Part shown: positions 21,789 through 33,618 of the stretch, piece after piece
How positions within the stretch are numbered: the first letter of the stretch is position 1
How the letters are laid out: every line of letters begins with the position of its first letter
Source of the DNA: Epiperipatus broadwayi
Taxonomy: Eukaryota; Onychophora; Udeonychophora; Euonychophora; Peripatidae
DNA length: 64,000 nt
NCBI GenBank assembly: GCA_028023455.1
Contig: JAQFVV010000233.1
Span: 436,001-500,000 of the forward strand
Direction: 5' to 3'
Position numbers and translations under genes: made by a program
The notes under the pieces: generated by a model
What the model saw: only the letters and a program-made list of their open reading frames with translations
Database searches by the model: none
What the model was told of the DNA's origin: nothing

Positions 21789-23950
21789 TTTAACTTTTTC
21801 TCACTTGTTTTTATATTGGGTTTCTTTAAAATAGTAGTAATACCACTAGTAGAGGGTTGATTATTTTGCAACTCTACCCTACTTCTAGATTTGTCAAATC
21901 TAACCGCTTTCTTAGCATATGGATATACCCTATTTCTATCACTAGAACTATATCTTCTTTTAAAGCCTATTTGATGCCTTTGACTATTATAGTCAACATT
22001 GATATTAGATAATGGATAGTTATTTCTTTCTCTATTTGTTTTGAATCTATTATCTAAAGATGTTTCAGTGTTTTCTAGTGCATCTAATACTTCTGACACC
22101 TCTTCTATAGAATAACGGTCCGCTGCAATTAATAGTTGCTCCACATTTCTGGGCAAATTGTGTCGTATTATTCTTACTATCTGTCCTTCAGACAATGGAC
22201 ATGCCGTTAGTGTTTTTAATCGAATAGCCTGACTTCTAAAGAAACTAGTATAGCTACCTTTATTCGATTGATATTTTTCCTGAGTTATCTGGAACCTAAT
22301 GCTATCTTGCTTGTCAGCGTTCCAGAAACTACCTGTTATTAAACATCTAAAGTCACCATAGGTATTTGGCCTTTCAAAAAGTGACTGCCACCAGTCTTTG
22401 GCAGTACCTCCTAAGTGATTACTACAGATGGCCAACTTTTCCTTTTCAGTTAAAACACATATTGAGAATAGCTCATCTAAACTATTTAGAAACTCATATG
22501 GATTTTCGGCATGGTCACCTCTAAATGGTTTGACCCTCATAAAGCGTAATGCCATCGAGTTATTTGTTCCTCCCTCACAACTAGTATTTCCTTTAATTAT
22601 TCGGCTGTCTATTTCTTTATTATTATCAGATTCTATTTGATTACCTTCCTCCTTTCTTACATACTCTATTTTATCTATTGGGAATGGACTTTTATATTCT
22701 TCACATTTACTATGCGATGCTTTTTCTTTACCTAATTCTAACGTTTGATTGCTAATGGATTTTATCTCTTCTATTTGTTCGTATACCTGTTGTAATTTTC
22801 CTTCCAAATTTACCTGTCCAATCACTTGATCTATGTATATCTTTTGTTCCTGTCTAAACCTATCTAAGTTTTGATCTATAGCTTCCTTATACTCATTACT
22901 ATTTCTCTCTACCTGCATTACTTGTTCTTTTACGTCCTTTTGTAAGCGCTTTAAATTCTCACCTATTTTGGACCTGTACTTCTGATCATCCTCCTTCCCA
23001 ATATTAAAATCCTTTAATTTTCCCATCAAACCTTCTTCTATTTCTTCTTTTATATCTCTCCTATTTTGCACTACTAAATCATTAAACTTATCCACTAACT
23101 CTCTCTCCATTTCATCTTTCATCCTTATTCTACTCTGCATTATCTCTTCCTTTATCTCACATATTTCATTATTAATATCTAATTTATTATTATCAAACTC
23201 CTGTTTTAACTTGCTATTATTGGTCTGACATTGACTGATAGAATCCTCTATTTGCTTGTTTATACCTTTTATAGCAATTTCAGAAAATTCTGTAAACTTA
23301 GTCTTGAGCAATTCCTGATTATTACAATCTATTTGTTCTATTTCCTCCCTTAAAGAACTAATAACTTTTTCACTATTGTCCAATCTTGATTCCAAGCCAT
23401 TAAATTTATTATGTGCTTCCTCCTTAAAGTCTTCCATAGTCTTACAAGTATCATTGAGTTTTTTATTCATACTATCTATACACGCTTTGATTTCATTACT
23501 ATTTTTACTCATAATTTCATTGAGATATTCAAATTTTATATTACTCTCTTCTCTATTTCTACTTATATTCTCATTAATCTCTTCTCTATTTCTACTTATA
23601 TTCTCATTAATCTCTTCTCTATTTTTTCCATTATTTTCATTGAGAGATTCAAATTTTATATTACTCTCTTCTGTATTTCTACTTATATTCTCATTAATTT
23701 TCATCATCATCAGTGCTATTTGAGACAATGAGAAGCTATCTACATCTCTTTTATGTGTGACTACTTCTTCTTCCTCTATTTTTAATTCCCTAATCTTTTC
23801 TTCTCCTTTTATTTCGTCATCTGTAATTTGTACCATATCTGTAATTGTTTCTATATTAATTGTCTCTTCCGCTTCCCTTTCCTCCTCACAACTACTATCC
23901 ACAATGAATTCAGATATTTCCTCTACTGAACTGTTATCTTGATTATCCAT
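21785..23950 (-). CDS. gag: Long coiled-coil Gag (721 aa)
   Basis: Gag should form the particle that encloses the element RNA. The ATG at 23950 opens a frame of 721 codons ending in TAA at 21785. Residues 1-60 are acidic. About 65-430 is strongly heptad/hendecad-like with K/E/N/Q/I and almost no proline, predicting a long coiled coil, and contains tandem 11-residue repeats (NENISRNREEI). About 466-620 is a retrotransposon Gag-type segment: VKPFRGDHAENPYEFL, then GTAKDWWQSLF and SYTSFFRSQAIRLK. The tail (about 620-721) is rich in R/K/S (FKRRYSSSDRNRVYPYAKKA), and no CCHC zinc knuckle is visible, so basic residues may bind RNA instead. Most Gags of this group are much shorter, and the extra length is the N-terminal coil. 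Confidence 0.93.
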   Translation of the reverse strand: MDNQDNSSVEEISEFIVDSSCEEEREAEETINIETITDMVQITDDEIKGEEKIRELKIEEEEVVTHKRDVDSFSLSQIALMMMKINENISRNTEESNIKFESLNENNGKNREEINENISRNREEINENISRNREESNIKFEYLNEIMSKNSNEIKACIDSMNKKLNDTCKTMEDFKEEAHNKFNGLESRLDNSEKVISSLREEIEQIDCNNQELLKTKFTEFSEIAIKGINKQIEDSISQCQTNNSKLKQEFDNNKLDINNEICEIKEEIMQSRIRMKDEMERELVDKFNDLVVQNRRDIKEEIEEGLMGKLKDFNIGKEDDQKYRSKIGENLKRLQKDVKEQVMQVERNSNEYKEAIDQNLDRFRQEQKIYIDQVIGQVNLEGKLQQVYEQIEEIKSISNQTLELGKEKASHSKCEEYKSPFPIDKIEYVRKEEGNQIESDNNKEIDSRIIKGNTSCEGGTNNSMALRFMRVKPFRGDHAENPYEFLNSLDELFSICVLTEKEKLAICSNHLGGTAKDWWQSLFERPNTYGDFRCLITGSFWNADKQDSIRFQITQEKYQSNKGSYTSFFRSQAIRLKTLTACPLSEGQIVRIIRHNLPRNVEQLLIAADRYSIEEVSEVLDALENTETSLDNRFKTNRERNNYPLSNINVDYNSQRHQIGFKRRYSSSDRNRVYPYAKKAVRFDKSRSRVELQNNQPSTSGITTILKKPNIKTSEKKLN
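21788..21794 (-). promoter_or_regulatory. Probable -1 ribosomal frameshift heptamer GTTAAAC
   Basis: In the gag frame the last codons read AAG TTA AAC TAA. The heptamer G TTA AAC is in the correct phase for -1 slippage, directly precedes the gag stop, and shifting by -1 enters the pol frame, which is open from there. GUUAAAC is a slippery site already known from nidoviruses. I did not establish a downstream pseudoknot. Confidence 0.65.
23540..23700 (-). repeat. 33-bp tandem repeats in gag encoding 11-residue units
   Basis: The plus-strand unit ATTCTCATTAATCTCTTCTC plus 13 more bases is repeated about three to four times, the first two copies identical. Each unit adds 11 residues (NENISRNREEI), preserving frame and coiled-coil phase. 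Confidence 0.85.
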
Positions 23951-24619
23951 TTTTTTCTTTATAATACTTTTTCCTCAAAATTTAATATCCCAATAATATG
24001 TTACTATTAACTTCTCATAAAATAGTTTCTTACCAGTTCTTTTATCTCATCCAACCATCACCCACAATAACTATAGACAATACCTTCTATACACCCTATA
24101 CTATCTAACTAATTATAATAACAATAACAATTAAAATTATATGTGTCACAACATCATTTCCCACATGCATGATTCACAAATATTTTGCACAAATTAAAAC
24201 ACTTTCAAATATATTTTTCAATAATACTTCAATAATTGACATGGTCATATTAAATACCAATAATCGTTAGCCACATATGCATATTTTAAATTTTGTTTGT
24301 CAATTGACCCACAATAGTATAGTACGATTTTTTAAACAATCAGATTATCTACCACACAAAATTGAAATTATTTTAATAACAAATACTTAGTTTACTTTAA
24401 TAACTAAATCCTAATAATTATTTCTATAATCAAATATGAAATTATCTACTTCTGTAAAATATGTCTATTGACAATCTCCCGATTTACATGAACAAATTCA
24501 AATACTAAACTATATGTAACTCCACTACACATCGTGCAGTCTCATTGGAAGAGCAAAATTTAACCTTCTGTTAGTTGAATCCAACCTATCGATTGTAGTT
24601 CCAACTACACATTGGGCAA
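23951..24619 (-). other. 5' leader between primer-binding site and gag
   Basis: About 670 bp of transcribed leader without a long open frame. It would hold packaging signals if the element is active, but none can be recognised from sequence. Confidence 0.6.
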
Positions 24620-24637
24620 CACGTTGGGCGATCACAA
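24620..24637 (-). promoter_or_regulatory. Candidate tRNA primer-binding site
   Basis: Directly downstream of the 5' LTR the minus strand reads TTGTGATCGCCCAACGTG. From memory this resembles the tRNA-Trp complement used by CsRn1-type elements (TGGTGACCCCGACGTG), with two extra bases and a few mismatches. The position is right; the tRNA identity is tentative. Confidence 0.45.
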
Positions 24638-27600
24638 TCTAACCTCCCCCCGCGCATTCTCACCCCAAAATATACTGTTTATTATGAATATTACGGGTTC
24701 TAGCTCAGTTAACAAATAAAGAAATGAAATATTCAGCATTAATTAAAATGATTAGTAGCTCTAATTTTAAAATACAAATACGGTTCAATTTTAAAATGAA
24801 TTAAACAAATATTTACTATTTTCATGAGACATGGAATGACAATACAGGGAACGAGATAGACTACATTGTGCCATTATCCACACGATACTACCTCAATGGC
24901 ATAAGAACACTATCCCCCTTTTTACTATACCAAATAACTAACTCATAGTATTCTTACGACTTTCTGAGCTCTATTCACTACGATTAAAATAATAATCATA
25001 TCTTAATCTTCTTTATGACAAGAATCTAGCTCAATTAAATAAAATGAAGTAAAATAAAATAAAATCTCAGGTTCATAAATTGTATTCTAACTGATTTAAA
25101 ATTACGGTAGTAAAATATGAAAAGGGAATTTTATGTCATAATCTACTACACAGCAACTAATAATAATAAAAATAATAATAATAATAATATAATATAATCT
25201 TATTTCTTCCTAAATGAAATAAATAAATACGTACGTGGTAGTATTTTAATAATCTGACAACAGAATACGTGTGGCAACATTAGCATATAATTAAATGTAA
25301 TATTGTGGCAACCGACTTATGACCAATAAATAATATAAAATTATGATCTTTTAATTTTAACATACCAATAAATTCTCAAAATTATTATAACACTTTTATG
25401 TTTACCTTTTGTGCAAAATCTATATGTCTGTTTCAATTATAAATGTATCGTGATTTCATGCATCCATGTGGAGAAATAACAACTCGGACACAAAAATTTT
25501 AAAACAAATTTAAAACAAAGTTTATTAACAACATAAATAAATTAACAATATTTTTACACTATATACATTGGATATCCCTTACTTTCATATCTCAACTTAG
25601 TTTATTAGTTTATAAAATGAAATCAAAATATTATTTACTTTTCCTAGTTAAATCTTATTTTTTTAACACTTAAGAAAATACAGTATTATTACTTGATTTA
25701 TTATTATGGTTAGCTTATTACAAAATGCATTTCTTAGATGATTATCACAAACACTTTTCATCCCTAATACTATTAAAATTATATTTTTTACAAAATTTAC
25801 ATTCGTAGTAAAATTCTACAAAATAACAAATTTTAGTTTTATATTGGTTGTATGGAATCTTACAAAGTCAAAACATTGTTCTACATTCGGTATTAGGTTT
25901 TTATTGATCATTATCCGATGTTTATTAATCCTAATATTCTCATTCAAGCCTTACTTCGGATGATATAATTACAACTATTAATATACCATGCACAAGTATA
26001 TGTTTATTATACATTATTGAACTATTTTCTTAATAAATATGCAATACTTATTTTCTAAATATTTTTTAAAACATTCAAATTTTATTATCACTTTTTTAAA
26101 AAAAAAACTTTGTTTAGATTTCTCTTTCAAAAAATCTTATATTCATTTCCGAATTAATTTTACAATGTATTATATGATTCTTTCTCTCTTTATGATATTT
26201 TGGACTTTCAATTTTAAAATTACACAATTCTATACATTCAAGCAAATAAACTATTCTTACATAAACGATAACATATCTTCAGTTCTATTTTATTCATTAT
26301 TTCTTTGAAAATATCTTTCTGACCGATGCAGATTCACAAAATAAGGATAGCGAAGATAGATGCATAGGATCAAAATACAACTAGAATATTACTCGTCATA
26401 TATCTTGACAATCATGGCACAGTGAATTAAAAGACACTATAGAGGAGTGACCTTTACCTGTCTACCAACCTCTATCATAGGAACGATGCTAAAGCTATTT
26501 CTTCAGCTTTATTCTAACATCAAAAGTTTAAAGATATGCAAAAACACTGTCCAAACCATATGTGTTCAGTCATAGGACTTTGTTAACTATACTAAATCAC
26601 ACAAAACTAAATATGATCCAAATCCCTTATATTTTCCTATTTCTAAAAAAAAAACATCATCTTGGTTTCCTCTCCACTAGTACTTCCAAGTCACTATCCG
26701 ATCTTATTTCTCAAGATTTTTTCTATACTGTACATCGACAAATACATATCTGCATTACTAACAATAATAAAATTCATTTATTTTAAAACTATTCCACTGT
26801 TCTATAAGACAGCTTGCTTACTACTTTCCTCCGTATATTTAGTCATACAAACTACTTAAATATCTGAATACTTTATCACATGAAAGTTCAAAAGAATCAC
26901 ACAATTGTTATGTTAAATTATATGATTAATATACTTTAAAAAATTGTCGTATGCATAATCCGAATTACTCCTATCTCATAATATGTTAAAAATGTTGTAT
27001 AAAATGTGTACATATAATTTAAACTTTCACACTTCATTCTTAGGTCAATAGATGATCTAAAAAAAAATACATTATGCATTATAAATAACTATTAAAATTA
27101 CCAAACGACCTTTATCTCCTCGATCGCATTCCGTAGGCTTCACCATCCATTTGATCCTTGTAGATATAAAATTCACATCCATACACTTTATTTTAAACAC
27201 TATTTCTATAATTTTATCAAGCTATTATATTTAAATTTTAATATTACTAAATTTATGTTTATATGTTTTCCCTAATCTCACATAACATTTTATATTCTAA
27301 AATAAATTAATAAAAAATATTTAAACTATATTTACTGTACTTCTTCATCAAATTTCCTTGAAAACCGTTCATACTAAAGCTAAAAAAAAATGTTTATTAT
27401 TTCTTCTTCAGTCACATAATGTTCTTCTCCCTGCTTGTTCAATTTTAAGGTAAAACAATTATTGCTCTGTTTAATAAATATTCATAGATGACAATCCTTG
27501 GTTTTTTATAATATTTAATACAATTATTAATTATGATATCAATTAATCCCGTAAAGAAAACGTCTACATATTCTCTTCTAATATTTTCTGCTAATATTTC

Positions 27601-29260
27601 CCCCGCGCGACTTTTATGATGCATCTACTCAATACTTTGATTTAAATATTCAGTAAATTTTTCTGTCTCCATGGATCCATTTTCATTAAGTAATTTAAAT
27701 TTATATTTTCCAAATCAAGCATTCCTCCAATGACCACTTTATAATATTTTTTAATTCCTCTTAGAGAAAGTTTTTCTGTTCTTTTTTCATAAAAACACAA
27801 TAGCTCTTTCATATTATTATTCTATAACTTTTTTCCTTCTTTTAAAATTCTGGTACTATATACTTTATAATGTTTCCTTTAAAAAGACAAACATTCTTTC
27901 TCTGTTATAACTTTTACATATTTTTTCTTTATGATATACGCATCTTAATTTTTCCATAGAGAAGAATAAAAAAACTTCAGAGTAGCCTTATAAATTTGTG
28001 CGTCATAAATTTTTCTGACGGCAAGTAACTGCTCTTTTAAGTTTTCCGTATAACGTCCAAATTATATTCCTCTGAGTTACAATAATAAGTTTCTGGTTGA
28101 GCATAAATAAAGCTGTATCAAGGCACTTTACAAATATTTTTCCTTTCTCATAACTTCTATATACTGTTTTCTGTAGTACTTCCATTTTTACTGCAAGGTT
28201 TTGGCTAAACTTGAATAAAATATCCTGGTAAGAAAACTTTTAAAACTAGCCCTCCATTTAAAGGCAGTTCAAAATATTATATGTTAAAACAAAACTTTTA
28301 AAATAAATACAAAATTTTTAAAAATTATAACACTTTTCTAGCTTACGATCTTATACAGCTAAAAAAATATGTTACTCCTTCCTTTACTTACACATTACTT
28401 CTCCCGCTCCGTCTAATTCTTATATTTCGTCTGCTAAAATACCTCCGTTGATTGGTTAATTACTTTTTAGCGCGAACAAATTTACACTTTTTTAGTTTTA
28501 TAACAGACTAACTTTTTCAAATAAGACATTTATGACGTAATGATTTAAAATATTACTTAAAATAGTATTTTTAACTCAATTATAATTTTATCAAAATCAT
28601 TTAAACTTTAAAACAATTATTAAAATATCATTTAATATTTCAACTTTTACTTTAACGATAGATAGCAATTATATTTAGTTTTATAATTCACAAACTTTAT
28701 TATTATATTCTAACAAGCGTGTGTGTGAAGGTATATAATATACAGTCACATGATTACTAACTTTATCAGATGATTTTTTTTTTACTTTACGTCTCGGTCT
28801 AAATTACCAAAACTGATATATTTTATAAAAATTTGGAAAATAATTTAAAAATGTAGAACCAAATATAATTCTCACCATCCTAAAGTTTATTTTAAAATAT
28901 ATTAGATTAAATTTGAATATTAATTATAATTATAATATTACATATAGCGTTTATTTAATTTATTAGTTTTAAAACATTACAATTGAATTGTTTAATATAC
29001 TTTTAACTATTTATAGCTGTATTATTTTATATGGCCAGCTTTTACAACCATAAGCAAGGATATAATTAAGCTTTATTTAACTGTTTTCTTTTAAAATAAT
29101 CCATTACACTTTTATATACCAGGTATTTTCAGCCTTAAATTGTACTATAAAATCTAATCGATCATACAATTATCAATATATTACACAAACGTATCTTAAA
29201 ATTTAAAATTTTTTAGTAATTGACCATTCTACCTTATTATGACCTATAGATAAGGGCACA
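24638..29260 (-). repeat. 5' LTR (4623 bp)
   Basis: Direct repeat of 13666-18293. Compared with the 3' LTR it carries a 17-bp insertion near 28450-28466 (GATTGGTTAATTAC region), a shorter AAT microsatellite near 25155-25195 and scattered substitutions, including one stop codon in the longest LTR reading frame. In element orientation it would hold promoter, transcription start and R region. I cannot place these from sequence alone. Confidence 0.95.
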
Positions 29261-30530
29261 ATATATATATATATAATTCATAAATCCTATTAAACAACTA
29301 GTTCAACAATGTTTGCTTTTCAGGAATTAGATATAGCAGACAAAATAAACAGAAAGTGATGCTTCATTTCGAGTTCATAATTACTTACTAATGAATGTGA
29401 AAAAAAACTAAAAACATAAGTAGCCTCCTCACAATGTAGTGTTTCAAATACCAGCATGACTATTTTATATATATAAAGGTTCTATTGTTTAACAATATAT
29501 CAAGCATTATAAAATGTATTCGTTTTTTGTGTCACATTATATAAATACCGATTTTCCTATTAAAAAGCTGTTTATCTCCCCATTTTTATACTGATCAGTA
29601 AACATATTATATTGACATGGTAAACTGTGCCCAAGTTAGCAACTATGCTCTTATTAAAAAATTTTAATTTTAAATATTTATTTAATATCTGTTTATAAAA
29701 CATAAGTTTTCTAATAGATAACTAATTTTTTTACTCTTACTTAATATATTCAATATCTATAATTTTATAACAATATATTCTTAATTAGAAACAAATGTGA
29801 TATATATATATAATTAAAAGTATATTTATCATCCTAAAGAAGTCTTACATGGTGAATCTACTAAAATTATCAATAAAAATGGATGCTGCTTTCATAAGCA
29901 CTTTAAAAAAATTTTGACACTAGGGGTTCCTGAATTACTGCCGCCACAAGCAAACAATAAAATATCTTAGATAATTTAGCAGAAATTAATAATAAAGTAT
30001 TCCGGGTTTTTTTTTTTTTCAATTAAAATAAAAACCTTTGCATTTCATTGAAATTAAAATAAAAAATCAGTAAAGAGTTCATATTTTATTGCAATTGGAA
30101 AATAAATTAACAAATAAAACATGGTATTGGTTATTAATACAATTTCAAATTAAAGCAAGGAATATTTATTGATTAATTTTATAACTCTTTAATATTAAAG
30201 TTGCAACATGGAGCATGTATTAGACTTATTGCACCTGTTCACATTCATATCAATCCAGTGACAACTTTGTAATCTTGTAATCTGACCAAAATAACATGTA
30301 CATGGATCTTGTTACTTTTTCAGCAAAAAAAAAACAAAAGTGTACATGGATCTTGTACATAGTATTTTGGCAAGAATTACAGAGTTATCGGGAGGTTGAT
30401 ATGAATGTGAACAAGTGCAGTAAGGGTAATACATGCTGCATGTTGCAGGATTAAAATAAGTAAAAGTAAAAAAATAGTAAAACATAATAAATATATAGAC
30501 CATTTTCAATAACAAATGCATTCAAATATC
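29261..30530. other. AT-rich DNA, no gene; half of a 60-bp inverted pair
   Basis: The stretch begins with a TA run that abuts the LTR. At about 29750-29815 a 60-bp block ending in a TA run recurs in inverted orientation at about 36128-36190. At 29880-29945 the sequence resembles, inverted, the block at 39068-39130 (a GGTTCAGGGGCTCC-type motif), so it is part of a dispersed repeat. The short open frame at 30312-30521 has no recognisable domain. Confidence 0.5.
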
Positions 30531-30534
30531 TATG

Positions 30535-30860
30535 ACTTTCAACACTAACAAGTTTTAAAAAAAAAATGTGACTTTTGCAAATATGTATAACTTTCAACAT
30601 AAACAAGTTTCAAAAAATAATGTGACTTTCATAAATATGTAGACTTTCAACATTAAGAAGTTAAAAAAAAAAAAGACTTTCAACACTAACAACTTTTAAG
30701 AATGTCATTTGAAATAAAATTTCAACATTAACAAGTTTCCAAAAAAAAAAAAAGTGACATTCACAAATATGTACAACTTTCAACATAAATAAGTTTTTAA
30801 AAAAAATGTGACTTTGAACACTAACAACTTTTAAGAACAACATTTAAAATAAAATGTGAC
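30535..30860. repeat. Diverged tandem repeat, unit about 55-65 bp
   Basis: The phrase ACTTTCAACAYTAACAAGTT followed by a poly-A tract and GTGACTTTNNCAAATATGTA recurs about five times with drift in unit length, mainly from poly-A length changes. Confidence 0.8.
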
Positions 30861-31204
30861 ATTACAATAATGATACCATTAATCAAAAAAATAGTTAAGT
30901 TTAAATATACACCAAAAAAAAAACAGTAAATGATATTGATTTTTAAGTAATTTGGATAAAAATACATTAACTATATTCTTACAACACTTACCATTTAATA
31001 TTGAAGCAGTCGGATCTGAGTTCGATCCTAGCTTCATGTTAGTTACCCTAATACTAACCTTAAATTTCCGATGCAATGGGGCTTTATACGTTCAATCCAC
31101 GCTAATTTCCATAATGAATAATTTATTTCAAATGTGTATTAAAATCAATTAGTTTCAGTTTAAAATTGAGCAATTCTCTTAATAAATTCATGATAAAATA
31201 TTCA
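30861..31204. other. AT-rich DNA with an isolated B-box-like motif
   Basis: GAGTTCGATCC at 31019-31029 resembles an internal RNA polymerase III B box. No convincing A box, tRNA fold or poly-A tail surrounds it. The two short overlapping frames on opposite strands look like chance. Confidence 0.4.
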
Positions 31205-33618
31205 TGAATTTATATATATTACAATTGCGTGGATTGTGCGTATATATTTGTAAATATTTAAATATATATAATTTTCGAAAGTTTCATTGCGTCGGGAATA
31301 CTTGTTTTTTTTTGTACTTTTAAATAATTTGTTAAAGTTTGCGATTAAAAGCTACATTCCTTCCATGGGCTTTCAAATTCTCAAAAACAACAGTAAAGTT
31401 TTATTAATTAAAAAAAGATAAGAATTCAATTTCTAATTAAAATCATTTCAGATTTTAAGAATTCATTTTCTAATTGGGAAAGGAATTCAAAAAAATTAGT
31501 CTAATTAGGAAAGGAATTCAATAATTAGTTTGAAAGCCTTACCGAAGGAATGTATTGGAAAACAACTAATTGATAATAAAATGAGCGCTAGCCTTAAGGC
31601 ATCTGGACAATATATATAGCCCTGAAAAGTCAGAAAAAAAAAGATCAAGCTTTGTTGTAGAGTAGTGCAGTGAACTCTGTGCGTATAAAAAATTAAATAC
31701 ATCATGATAGAGGGCTAGAACATCAGGAATCTGGCTACGGTTCCTAAAGTCCCGAGAAATCTTCACTGCAGCTGTTGAACCTTTTCCGGATCGATCATTC
31801 TGCTACAATTATGGAGGCTACTAAAATGATGTTCCAATAATCAATCAATGGTGCCTACGTTTTTAACAACCTGGAGGTGTAACTTAAGGACCAGCACGGA
31901 AGGGGTAATATATGTTTCTATAATGGACGTTAAACTTTCTGGCCAGTTCGAACTTTATTTTACTCTCCTCCTATTTAAGAGCTCTTTATTCTTTAATGTA
32001 ACAATTTTTATAAAACCTTTTATTCATGCTACTGTAAATCTATCTCGTAATTCTTTAAATCTCTAGTCTTTAAACTTTTCTTTTCTTACCTGGCGGTTCA
32101 TTTAATATATATATTTGTATGCTTTATTAATGTCGTTTATTAAAAATTATATGCCAAGAATCTTTCAACTCGATGAGCTCCTCTGTTCTATTTGCCTCAT
32201 GCAAATATTATAATATTAATTTCAAATAGTAATTCTCGCCCATTAGAACTAAATTTGAAAGTTCTATTAATCATCGAGTCGAAAGAAAATATTACATGTT
32301 TATTATTTTTATAATTGGCTAATAATAAACTATTAGCTCCATTTTTCACCTATGTCCCCAGCTCCTAAGTTACAAGTGTTTATATACTCACAAAATATTG
32401 ATTTCTTGTTCCACTAATATATATTTATTCGAATATAACCTTAAATGTTTTTATTGCAAAAAGGGTCGATAAAGGGTTAAATGTATTTTAATTCCACTTT
32501 TGTTATTTTATATTAATATTCAGGAAGGGCACGATATTAGGGCATAATTAATATAGTTTATAAATGTTTTAAAATAGTTCGATAAAAGCTCGTTTGACTT
32601 TAATTAATTGGTCAAGTCATTACGTAGAGCATTCTACATGGGTTTTATTTTTCAACGATGACTATCAAGTCATCATCATCAAATGTTGCTGACGTAGGGC
32701 CATCTTCCGCTCCGTTAGGCTAATCGGTGATCATATTCTCTTATTTAAATTTCTCGAGGAAGAAAGTACTTCCTTTCCGATTCATTAGTCAAAGGGCGTA
32801 AGACTTGCCAAATGCAAGCCGCCATAGGATTTCGATCATCGACTAGCGATCATCTTTCAATTTTACTCTCTGCCTTGTAATTCGTCAGTACCATTGCATC
32901 TTTGTTCCGGTAAAACCCGCTCCGTGCTCGTAATTCGTGATGGAGTGATTTAAATTAAAGTCGAACCAATTCTCAAATATATTTAGTTTAAATCAGTTTT
33001 CAAATCAAGATTAAAGTTATGCCTTGAAATACGTTTTGCTCTTCATGAATAGATTTCCGAATGTGAAAATAAATCTCACATTCCACCGTAATAAAATTAG
33101 AACAATCATTTCCGTTCTTAATGAATACCTTTATCTGCCTTTATATTTCTCGTTGGGGGCATAGACATAGAATCCCATGTTGTGTAATACTTGTTGGCAT
33201 ATGATAAGGACCGCCACTCTTATTATATTTATAAATTCTTTTAAAGACTAGAGGTAACTAATGCAATCTACATTTTATTGAAAAAAACAAATTATTATTA
33301 TTATTAAATAATTTCTAACATACTTGGTTTCTTAGTTCATCATTCTTTTTATAATTATTTAAATGTTAATACCCGCTGTCTGTGTTGGCAACCCGAACAT
33401 ACATATGATTCGATTTGAAAGTAGTCAAAGTTAATTGATATTCATGTCAGTAAAGGGTCTCTAGTCCTCACCAACCGTTGAGCTAGTTCTTGGCGCATGG
33501 CACTGTGCCGTCGATTTCTGCTATCTGAGCTGTTGAGTTGGGTTTGAATTCAGTTTCGGTTCAGCTGAGTTTGAATCCGATTTGACTTGCGGTGGTGGTG
33601 GGTTTCGACCGGTACAAT
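31205..33618 (+). mobile_element. Relative of element A: right end preserved (element B)
   Basis: The right boundary is recognisable: TTTCGACCGGTACAATATAT at 33603-33622 parallels TTCTGACCGTTACAATATAT at the right end of element A. The interior is CpG-richer than neighbouring DNA. About 930 bp from the right end, near 32660-32720, a frame reads SSSSNVADVGPSS. At about the equivalent distance element A has SSLVNVGNVGPS, and the underlying DNA shares GTAGGGCCA. I did not find the left TIR. The left limit is set only by composition and a TA run, so it is uncertain. Confidence 0.45.

Larger units (their letters stand above)
13666..29260 (-). mobile_element. Complete Ty3/gypsy-like LTR retrotransposon with giant LTRs
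   Basis: The element is 15,595 bp, read on the minus strand: 5' LTR 24638-29260, leader with primer-binding site, gag, pol, polypurine tract, 3' LTR 13666-18293. The order protease, RT, RNase H, integrase places it in the Ty3/gypsy (Metaviridae) lineage. Both reading frames are open. The LTRs are nearly identical, so I infer a recent insertion and possibly an active copy. No envelope-like ORF is present: only 210 bp separate pol from the 3' LTR. The target duplication is probably ATAT (13662-13665 and 29261-29264), though it falls in AT dinucleotide runs. The unusual point is that the two LTRs (about 9.25 kb) outweigh the 6.3-kb interior. Confidence 0.95.

Noticed and set aside
23376-23942. 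Plus-strand frames of 61-115 codons opposite gag
   Set aside because: Antisense of the repetitive coiled-coil part of gag; the hydrophobic IFSLISSLF repeats mirror the NENISRNREE repeats.
31000-31160. Another SINE or tRNA around GAGTTCGATCC
   Set aside because: B-box-like motif only; no A box at proper distance, no tail and no flanking duplication.
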